NCBI GenBank assembly: GCA_031772625.1 | Contig: CM062820.1 | Coordinates: forward strand, 1,079,299,369 to 1,079,363,368 | Length of the DNA: 64,000 bases | From: Pinus tabuliformis | Lineage: Eukaryota; Streptophyta; Pinopsida; Pinales; Pinaceae | Reading direction: 5' to 3' | Shown here: in pieces, positions 55,538 through 64,000 of the stretch | Numbering within the stretch: position 1 is the stretch's first letter | Layout: each line of letters opens with the position of its first letter | Program-made: the position numbers and the translations under genes | Notes under the pieces: generated by a model | Told to the model about the DNA's origin: nothing | Database searches by the model: none | The model's input: the letters and a program-made list of their open reading frames with translations, nothing else

Positions 55538-57870
55538 GTTTCCCCCTAAAGCATGAGGTCGTAAATCTTCTGATGTAGGGTGAAATTCTTTATCATGAGG
55601 ATCCGAGGTATTCAAACTGGAAGGTGACCTGTATAAAATACAATACAATACATCATCATCATTTTATTTTCATGATCTAGCTGAGGCAGGCATTCCCATG
55701 CTCAACTTTATAAATTCATTTTCATGTACATAGGATAGATAATCGTCGGCTGTTGCAGACTAGTGATTCTTTGTATGTAGAGTCATCATCCCTTAGCATG
55801 GATGATCATCTGTGCAGCTTCAGTGTACATTTAATGTCTTTATATTCCTAGATATATCGCAGCCCGGATGGATGAAACTAGATCCGGGGTCTTCAAACTC
55901 GTTCAATCTTCGCTCGATGTATAAGTCGATCCATGTGAAAAGATGTCCTGAAGTCGAACATGGAAAGACATCGCCTGATTACCAGCCAATGATGTGAGTT
56001 GTTAACAAGCACGAGAGGGATCACCGATAATGATAGTGAACCTCAAGGTACTACAGTATAATTCACATGGAGTGAATATATGATCTAACATCGAACACCA
56101 CGTAAAATCTTTCGGTTGAAGGCCATTGATGTAAACCTGTCGCCAAAAGTGAGAAACTTTCCATTGAGGCACGCAAGCTTCAAAGTACTGAAAGGGTTTT
56201 TCCTAAGTCAACTTCTTGGATGATGAGCTGATGTCGACAAGAAGTGACCCGTCATAGGAGGGCCTTAATGCATCCCACATCTATGACACAAAATGAAGAA
56301 AATTATTTTCTGGAGGTGAAAACGATTTGATGATACAAGGTTCATGAATGGAAGTCATGAAAAATGGAGGGTGAAGATATTGTAGTGGATGAGGCGTTAG
56401 CTGGGTGGTGAACTCTCTGAATGACTTCTCTTGAACATGTCGACGACACTGAGATGGATTGGTAGCATTAACCCCAAAAGATGGATGGTGTGGAGGACCA
56501 ATGGTGATATGACCGATGAATGGATATCCCAACCCGACTCAATCATGATGATGGAGTGAAAGTGTCATGTTCAAGAGTGACCTGCTACCAATGAAGTTCT
56601 TCAAGTTTTCTTCCCTTTTTCCCTAGTCATTACTGACCAATACCTCTTTATTTTTGTCAAGCTTGAGGAGGATAACATATGCTTGTTCTATAATTTTCCC
56701 CTCGGGCAAACCTGTTGCTATGTTTTGGCGAGCCCAACAACAGTGAGACTCGTTCTTGTCCAGGTGGACAAGTTTGTAGCTATTGTTTTAACAAGTTTAA
56801 CGACAAGGATAACTCGGTCCTTTTCATGTTTAGAGAGTTTGAAAAGGGACGAAAAGGAAACTCCAGTAGTCCTTTTTCGTAGCATAATCCCTTAAGTCTG
56901 AAAAAGTATAAAATAATACAAAAGGGATGACTCTTCGATCGCTTTAGCGAGCCGAAAAAGACAAGCACTCGATCTTTTTGTGGGATGATCCCTCAGGTCC
57001 AAAAAGATTAAAATATAGAGGAGGGATGGTGCTTCCCCTTACTTTAACGAGCTGGAAAGGCCATTAGCTCGGCAATATTTTCATATTTAACGAGTTTAAA
57101 AAGAGCTTAAAAGAAACTCGTTTTTGAGGAACGAGTGATGTTTTTGGGTAGCAGCTGGTTCCAGGTAAGTTTGGAACTTCTCAAAACATGGCATTGTGAA
57201 GAGGGTGGCTAACAGAATCACTCGTCGCAGTTGTTCCTAAAAAGGGTAAACAATCAAGTGGAAGCATATGATCGGCCAAAAGAATGGAGGTGATGGTAAG
57301 AACACAACCAAGGCTTGAAAGGCTGATAGCATGGCAATCACAAAGGTCATTTACTGAAGGCAGGTTTATTTTTTAATGAGCTTGAACCTTGCGTTAACAT
57401 ATGCTCAGTGGCAGGTTTATTTTTTAACGAGCTTGAACCTTCCAGAAACATTGCTCATAATAATGGTCAAAGATGTTCACTTCACCATTTAACACATTAG
57501 ATTCTTTCGCCGGTTGTCTAACTTGCTCAACTGCTCCATCAAATTGATTAGAAATACATGTACATGCCCGAAAAATGAGTTAAAAACCAAAATTTTACTT
57601 GAAGTACGTGAACAGTAACATAAAAGTAGTTTTACCTCTCATTTTACCATTTCATTTCAAATTTGGCATTTTGGAGCTTTGGAGTGGTTTTACCCCTAAA
57701 ATTTCATCAGCGAATTTCGAGAGATCCGGTGGACTATTCTCCGCACCATCAGGACCAGGTAGGAGCTAACCCTGAGCTCTTCATTTGCATTCCATCCTTT
57801 TCTGATTTTGAGCAAGTTTCTCCCTGCTTCTGGGCCCTTGGTGTTTGAAGAATTCATTCTTCCTCCATTG
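55538..57870. other. 3' noncoding region of element 2
   Basis: Begins with the PPT. To about 56258 it duplicates 53772-54493; beyond that it resembles the 3' noncoding part of element 1 (for example GCTTGAGGAGGATAACATATG, quoted with one extra base). No coding sequence is supported. Confidence 0.65.
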
Positions 57871-57890
57871 CACCTGGCCTGCATCGAAAA

Positions 57891-57962
57891 GTGCGATGCA
57901 TACTGAGCTGGACATTGGCCAGTTAGTATGCATCTCACCCTGTGCACAGGCAGGGTGCGATG
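57891..57962. promoter_or_regulatory. CATCGCACC motif cluster with inverted repeat upstream of the PMD-like gene of element 2
   Basis: GTGCGATG at 57891 and GGTGCGATG at 57954, plus the variant CATCTCACC at 57930. The first and third form an inverted repeat, GTGCGATGCATACT (57891-57904) against AGTATGCATCTCAC (57925-57938), 13 of 14 pairs. It occupies the place held by the GGACGCA cluster in element 1, 115-190 bp before the start codon. Confidence 0.5.
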
Positions 57963-58076
57963 GGTGCAGAAGGGAAAGTTTGTACAATGATTTTTCATGA
58001 AATTTTTTCCTGTTTTTGTTCAAATCAGGATCCTAATTCATCTTTTTCTTGTGTTTCAAAGATTTATTGGATCAAG

Positions 58077-59309
58077 ATGGTCATTACATGGCGTGAACGT
58101 GAGCATGAAGAAGAGGACATGATTGCCTTACACGATCCGGGTACAGTTACTGCATTGCGAAACTGTGGCTTGCTAAAATTCTTTTGCATATCCAGCATGA
58201 GGCAACAAATCAGTTTGTTGCAATATTTTCTCGATGCATGGGATCCAATCAACCAGGTATTCCAGATTAGAGGCAAATCCATTCCATTGATAGTCGAGGA
58301 TATCTAATTTTTGACGGGGTTATCGAGGCGTGGTGCCCCTCTCTCACTATCAGGATCTGCCCGTGGGGGTGAATCTGTGAGGGATTATATTCGCCAGTTT
58401 TGTAGAGATGGATCTCAACCCAGCAGGGGCGGCAAGATCAATATCTAAGATGTCATTAATCGGTCCTTGAGGACCATTTTATTCACCTTTGCTAGATTGG
58501 CTGGTAGCATGGCTCTTCATTTGGCCAACAGATCTTATATGTAGTATGCCCTGGAATGCCTGGAACCAAAGGTATTCAACTGGTGTGAGGTGGTACTTCC
58601 GGTCATAAAAGAACAGCTCTCCAAGGTAAAGAATGGAAGATCCAAGAACTTTGGCTACGGTTCCATTTTGACTGCTTTCACCTTGGAGAGGATTCCACTG
58701 ATGCAACCACAATATATTTCACTAGGATTTCCAGCACTGAGGGAACCACGGATGCAGAGATGGGTCGATCTCATGGCCAGACATGCTGGTCAGTCACAGA
58801 TTTCTTTCTCTGATGCCTTCTTTGAGTGGTTCGACTGTCAGGAGATGGTCTTTGTGGAGTATCCATATGTTGGGATGGATTTCCGAGGCGACCTAGATTT
58901 GGCATTACTGGCTGGCGAGCAGTGGAGTGTTATGGGTAAAATTACTTGACCATATCTTTGTTTATCAGTTTTATAATGTTTTCGTGTTTTTAAATGTTAT
59001 CAAGACTAATCTAACTCATACATTCGTGCAGATGTTGGGCCAGTGCGACCAGCAGCATGCCCAAGGGTGGCAGCTGACGTTCCAGCAGGAGAGGCTATAG
59101 GGAGGGTTGTCCTTCATGATCTGGACATAGCGGAGACGCTGGAAGTGCTACAAGATCAGGTCGAGGGTCTCACTCTTGGTATTCAGGATGTGAGGACCGA
59201 CGAGTTACCTCTGAGGTTACAACGCCATACTACTGGCATGCCGAGTCGATGGACTAGGCTCTTACATATGATTGCACAGGCAGTGACTTGCTATCACCAA
59301 CACCATTAG
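58077..59309 (+). pseudogene. PMD-like gene of element 2 (antisense; three stops)
   Basis: Homologue of 3983-5201. It starts MVITWREREHEE at ATG 58077, and GLLKFFCISSMRQQ matches GLYKYWSIPGMRAQ of element 1. Three in-frame stops replace sense codons: at DI*FLTGL, INI*DVIN and YM*YALE. From VFNWCEVV to DFRGDLDLALLAGEQW it is open, with no frameshift at the position broken in element 1. A 96-bp GT-AG intron (58936-59031) leads to exon 2, DVGPVRPAACPR..., ending at TAG 59307-59309. The copy is dead, but it independently supports the gene model, the start and the intron. Confidence 0.75.
58936..59031 (+). other. Intron of the element 2 PMD-like gene
   Basis: GTAAAATT...CGTGCAG, 96 bp, T-rich, in the same codon phase as the 92-bp intron of element 1, although the intron sequence itself is unrelated. 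Confidence 0.7.
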
Positions 59310-59481
59310 TCTAGGGTGCTTTTCTGCATTTTTTGAGTATTTGGGTCATATGACCGATTTTGTCTTGGACACAAAACATTTTGTAAAAACTATAAATAGT
59401 TATATATTTTTTATTTTCGGAGTTTTATTTTGGTTAAGTCATGTGACCCCGATGCAAATGTTAATGTGAAATGCTTTTTCT

Positions 59482-59907
59482 TTACAAATGCTGCAAATGT
59501 CTATCTAACACATAATTTGCTAATGAATCAATTAATGTGTTTAAGTTTCTGGAAATGTGTTGATATTGAATGGAAACAAACTGCCTTTCCAAAATCCTGA
59601 CTCTTAGGAACATATGATAGATAGCTGGATTCCAAACGGAATAGATGCCAGTAAGTTGTAGGATGATGAGTTACGAATCTAGCCTGACAACAAGTCAGCG
59701 TATGCCATGTGCAATGGCATCAGAGAGAAGCTCCATCAATGCACTGTACTCAGCGATGTTGTTCGTTGATCGACCAATACATATCCCCCTGAAACTGACT
59801 AACTCGCCGCTTGGATCAAAAATGGCCCAGGCTGTAGAAGATAGGTTCCGCGTACTATGACTAGCTTCATCAGCGTATCCAACAAATGATTCCAAAAGGT
59901 CCGACAT
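59482..59907 (-). pseudogene. Archaeal-type RNase H of element 2, outer copy
   Basis: From ATG 59905-59907 (MSDLLESFVGYADEASHS) the frame is collinear with 5401-5820 to the end (LDRHLQ), with two in-frame stops (HGIR*LVV and LDS*LII) and the last catalytic Asp region changed (NTLIDS). The upstream sequence TTTGTTGTAG before the ATG again resembles a splice acceptor. Confidence 0.8.
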
Positions 59908-60007
59908 CTACAACAAATGCAAAGTGGATTACCTAACCAAAATGACAACTCTTGACAAAAACAAAAATGTAACAAAAGCATATTTGTAAAGAGATTACTA
60001 CACTTAA

Positions 60008-60887
60008 TCAAGCATAGTAACGCTTAAGGTACAACCCGTTTCGGGGTTGTGACAGTGGAATCCCATCGTAATCTACCAGCTCGTAGGCTCCTTTTGCTAA
60101 TATTCGTTTAACAATGTAGGGGCCCATCCATAATGGTTCGAACTTACCTGCTCCCAATTTGTCAGAGTCCTGATCGTATAGCAAGACCAGGTCACTTTCT
60201 GAGAAGACATGGGGTTTGACATTTTTTTCAAACTATGCCTTGACATGTTTCTTGTGAGCTTCGTTAGCCAATGCAGCTTCACGACGGGTTTCATCCAAGT
60301 GGATTAGTTCCAAGAAACGAGCCTCTTCCTCCAAAGTTTCGGGAAGTAGATCGATTGTGAGCTTGAGAGATGAAATTTCACACTGGATCGGTAAGACAGC
60401 TTCCAGACCATACACCAACTGAAAGGGCGTAAATCCGGTCGCATTTCTCACCAATGTCCTATATGCCCACAGAGCTGAGTACAGGATTAAGTGCTAATTC
60501 CGTTTGTGGACTCCGATCATCCTTTGCAGCATGCGCTTCAGGACTTTGTTGATGGCCTCAACTTGTCTGTTAGTTTGCAGATAATATGGGGTAGAACTGT
60601 CGTGGGACAGTCCTAATTTGGCAGCCAATTCAACCATCATGTGATTGCGAAAGTGCGATCCATTATCTGTGACTATAGCCTGTGGAACACCAAATCTAGA
60701 GACTACATGATTGAAAAAGAAAAGAGCAGCTGTTTCGCCGTTGTTGTTTAACGTAGGCATCACCTCGACCCATTTTGTAAAATAGTCGATTGCGACTATG
60801 ATATACCCATGCCCCCCGGCTGAGGTGGGGTTACATGTCATGAAATCTATGCCCCCCGGCCGAGGTGGGGTTACATGTCATGAAATG
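60008..60887 (-). pseudogene. Integrase C-terminal half of element 2, duplicated copy
   Basis: Contains TCNPTSAGGHGYIIVAIDYF, VTDNGSHF, a Glu region NRQVEAINKVLK, FTPFQLVYGLEAVLPIQCE and the KRYYA end at 60008-60010, with frameshifts. It lacks the integrase zinc finger. Its right junction shows a roughly 35-bp repeat (CCCCCCGG...GTCATGAAAT at 60808-60840 and 60848-60887) before the second copy of the RNase H begins. Confidence 0.8.
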
Positions 60888-61078
60888 GAATCAGAGAGAA
60901 GCTCAATCAACGCGTTATACTCAGCGATGTTGTTCATTGATCGACCAATACATATCCCCCTGAAACTCACTAACTCGCCGCTTGGAGCAAAAATGGACCA
61001 GGTTGCAGAATATAGGTTCCGTGTACTACGACTAGCTTTGTTAGCGTACCCAACAAATGATTCCAAAAAGTTTGACAT
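60888..61078 (-). pseudogene. Archaeal-type RNase H of element 2, inner truncated copy
   Basis: Starts MSNFLESFVGYANKASRS at ATG 61076-61078; the first catalytic Asp is Asn here (YAN). NNIAEYNA is present, and the copy is cut at 60888 by the duplication junction after LSDSIS. TTTGTTGCAG precedes the ATG. Confidence 0.78.
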
Positions 61079-61175
61079 CTGCAACAAATGCAAAGTGGAT
61101 TACCTAACCAAAATGACAACTCTAAAAGAAAAAAATGTAACAAAAGCATATATACAAGGAGCATACTACACTTAA

Positions 61176-64000
61176 TCAAGCATAGTAACGTTTAAGATAC
61201 AACCCGTTTCGGCGCTATGACAGTGGAATCCCATCATAGTCGACCAGCTCGTAGGCTCCTTTTGTCAATACCCGTTTAACAATGTAGGGGCCCATCCATA
61301 ATGGTTCGAACTTACCTGCTCCCAATTTGTCAGAGTCCTGATCGTAAAGCAAGACCAGGTCACCTTCTGAGAAGATACGAGGCTTGACATTTTTGTCAAA
61401 TTGCGCCTTGACACATTTCTTATGTGCTTCGTTAGCCAACACGGCGTCACGATAGGTTTCATCCAAGTGGATTAGTTCCATGAAACGGGCCTCTTCTTCC
61501 GAAGTTTCAGGAAGCAGATCAATTGCGAGCTTGAGAGATGAAATTTCGCACTGAATTGGTAAGACAGCTTCCAGACCATACACCAACTGAAAGGGCATAA
61601 ATCTGGTCACATTTCTCACCAAATTCCTATATGCCAACAGAGCTGAGTACATGATTAAATGCCAATTCCGTTTGTGGACTCCAATCATTCTCTGTAGCAT
61701 GCGCTTAAGGACTTTATTGATTGCTTCAATTTGTCCTTAGCCTGCGGATAATATGGAGTAGAACTATTGTGGGACAGTCCTAACTTGGTAGTCAATTCAA
61801 CCATCATGTGATTGTGAAAATGCGATCCATGATCTGTGACTATAGCCTGTGGAACACCAAATCTAGAGACTACATGATTAAAAAAGAAAAGAGCAGCCGT
61901 TTTGCCACTGTTGTTTAACGTAGGCATCACCTCAGCCCATTTTGTAAAATAGTCGATAGCGACTATAATATACCCATGCCCCCCGGCCGAGGTGGGGTTA
62001 CATGTCATGAAATCTATGCCCCATTTAGTGAATGGTCCAACAATAACTACTGGATGCAGTGGTGTAGGTGGTAATCTGGTTTTGCGATAAAAAGGCTGAC
62101 AAGCATGGAAACTTCTGACTACAACTATGCATCTTTGAATATAGTGGGCCAGAAGTAACTAGCTCGTAAGATATTTTGTGCAGTAGCGTAACCAGATAGA
62201 TGCCCCCCACACGCACCTGAATGACAGTCATTCAGGACTTTTTCGGCCTCCTCATGTGTGAGGCACCTTTGTAGAACTGTATTGACACCACGACGGTAAA
62301 GTGTATCATCGACGATCATGTAGTCTTTAGCTTAATATCGAGTATGTCGTTGTTCAGAGCGAGATGTGTTAGGCCTAAAGGTTTGGGTTTGGAGATAGAT
62401 TAGTATATCTCCATACCATGGATTGCTTGACGATATCAGAAACAAAGTTTCATCCATGATTGATGCTTTAGATGTTGAATCGTTGGATGACAATGGGAGG
62501 TCACAAAGTAACTCCACGGAAACTAGAGATTTCTTTGATTTGGATTTGGTGAATTCCATATCAAACTCTTGCAAAATGGCTATCCATTTTGAATATTTTC
62601 CCCCTAGTAATTGACGCGACAAAATGTAGGTCATAGGGTTGCAATCTGATAGAATGGTAGTTTTGCGAAAGAGGATATAGTGTCGAAATCTCTATACTGC
62701 TTGAACAACTGCTAGAGCGAGCTTTTCAACATAGGAGTACTTGCTTTCCATATCATTTATGTTGCAGCTTAAATAATATACTGGATGTTCTATTCCATTG
62801 TCTTCTTGTACTAAAACCATTGCAATGGTTGTATCTGTAGCAATGAGATACAAGTTAAAGTCTTTTTGATAGTCAAGAGTGTACATTAATGATGCTTTTA
62901 CTAGGGAGTCCTTTAAAGCATCAAAGGAAGCTTGCGCAACCTGATCCCAGTTGAAGGGTACTTCTTTTTTCAAAAGACGTGTATAACCTTTAGCAAGTTC
63001 GGCTTAATTTGGAATGAACCTCCTTAGAAATTTTGCTTTCCCTTGGAGTTTCTGAATCTGAAGCAAATTTGAAGGTGGAGGCATGTCGATAATTGCCTGA
63101 ACCTTACATGGGTCGAGTTGAATTCCGTCTTTAGAAACTATGAAACCAAGTAATCTACTAGAACCAACACAAAACACACACTTGTGTGGATTGAGTCGTA
63201 TCTTGTAGTGTCAGAAACGTAAAAATATAGCTCTCAAATGCTGTTGATGGTCAGTCCGCTTTCGCGAGTGAGCTGGTAGATCGTCGAGATACGGTTGAAC
63301 AATGTTTTTGATGTCGTGGAAGGCGTAGTTCATTTCCCTCGGAAAAGTTGCCCCTGCGTTTTTCAAACGAAAAGGTAGTTTACGGTACACGAATGTGCCC
63401 CAAGGACATATAAATGCAGTCTTTGACTGGTCCTGTGGGTGGATATTGATTTGATTGTATCTGGAAAATCCATCCATAAATGAAAAGATTTCGCATCCGG
63501 CACTTTCATCAATTATTTGGTCAATGAGGGGTGTAGGGTAGTTGTCTTTTGGACAAGCTTGATTTACATCCTTGTAATCGACGCACACTCTAATCGTTCC
63601 TTGATTTTTCATCACAAGAACGATATTCGATACCCAATAAGTTAGAGGAATAGGGTAAATGAAACCAACAAGTAAAAGTTTTTCAACTTCTGCCTTTATG
63701 ACAACGGCTTTCATTGGGTGAACCGGTCGACGCTGTTGTCGTACTGGTTTGACATCTGGATACATCTTGATTTCATGTTCAACGATGCTCGAGTCTATGC
63801 CTGGCATTTCTTCATATGACCATGCAAAGACATCTCTGAATTCGTGAAAGAGAGCGCAGTATATTTCCAGTTATGAAGGAGAACATGATTTGCCAATATC
63901 AATATTCTCTACAACATTAGGTTTGGTCAAGATATTAATTGCGATCGTCTCTTCAATATTGGACAAATTTCGCTTAGAATCCACTGTATTTACAGTATTT
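61176..64000 (-). pseudogene. Element 2 pol: RT, RNase H and integrase (decayed, continues off the edge)
   Basis: Minus-strand pieces, reading leftwards. RT (63211-63807) has SFMDGFSRYNQI and YLDDLPAHS. Gypsy RNase H (62332-62973) has LYLIAT where Asp is expected, then VEKLALA. The integrase zinc finger has NDCHSGACGGHLSGYA (62125-62319). The integrase core has AIDYFTKWAE and VTDHGSHF (61685-62008) and a frameshift at the Glu motif (YYPQAKDKLK). The C-terminal part has GPYIVKR (61215-61700), ending KRYYA. At 63000-63210 more stops occur. The order and motifs match element 1 closely. Confidence 0.85.

Larger units (their letters stand above)
52731..64000 (-). mobile_element. Element 2: decayed Tat-like Ty3/gypsy element, relative of element 1 (truncated by the window)
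   Basis: Minus-strand element from its 3' LTR at 52731 to beyond the right edge. It has the same internal order as element 1: RT, RNase H, integrase, archaeal-type RNase H, antisense PMD-like gene, 3' noncoding DNA, PPT, LTR. Nearly every gene has stops or frameshifts. Two rearrangements are visible: the 3' noncoding segment plus LTR is present twice in tandem (52731-54493 and 54494 to about 56258), and the integrase C-terminal half plus RNase H is present twice (about 59719-60887 and 60888-62008). The 5' LTR and PBS are outside the window. Confidence 0.88.

Noticed and set aside
1-64000. CRISPR arrays, bacterial operons, rRNA or clear tRNA genes
   Set aside because: None seen; repeats here are retroelement or satellite types and coding content is plant mobile DNA.

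Overview
The window looks like nuclear DNA of a land plant with a TE-rich genome. There are LTR retrotransposons of several plant lineages, nested and partly decayed, a hAT remnant, AT-rich spacers, short GT-AG introns and tRNA-iMet-type primer sites. No rRNA, organelle gene, CRISPR array or bacterial-style operon is visible. Elements of 15 kb, old divergent LTRs and a host exon with a retroelement 58 bp from its splice acceptor would suit a gymnosperm or another large plant genome, but I cannot name the species.

Layout. (1) 702-16193: a nearly complete, young Ty3/gypsy element of Tat-like type on the minus strand. Its LTRs are about 99% identical. It carries a very long gag-pol (5962-12915), a separate archaeal-type RNase H ORF downstream of integrase (5401-5820), and a spliced gene on the opposite strand (3983-5201) that resembles the plant mobile domain (PMD). 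(2) 17248-29049: an old Ty1/copia element on the minus strand with perfect 5-bp target duplications. A complete chromovirus-type Ty3/gypsy element with an intact 1514-codon gag-pol (19152-25055, perfect TSD) sits inside its reverse transcriptase gene. (3) About 29290-30960: a decayed hAT transposase. (4) 31-41 kb: AT-rich sequence with several tandem duplications, a possible SINE and one unrecognised 119-codon ORF. (5) 41462 to about 49590: a minus-strand LTR element with PBS and PPT but no recognisable coding capacity. (6) About 49.6-52.7 kb: spacer with a 36-bp minisatellite, then one convincing host exon (NT-C2 domain, 52476-52673, minus). (7) 52731 to the right edge: a second, more decayed relative of element 1, again with the antisense PMD-like gene and RNase H ORF, and with two tandem duplications.

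The most interesting system is the pair of Tat-like elements. Both carry an antisense PMD-like gene in the same place, with an intron at exactly the same codon. Both carry clusters of a short motif in the LTRs and just upstream of that gene, but the motif differs between them: GGACGCA in element 1, CATCGCACC in element 2. In element 1 it also clusters in the leader before gag. This is the pattern expected if an element-encoded factor recognised its own copies, although no binding has been shown. The gypsy RNase H has lost its first catalytic Asp in both elements, while the downstream archaeal-type RNase H of element 1 keeps all four acidic residues.
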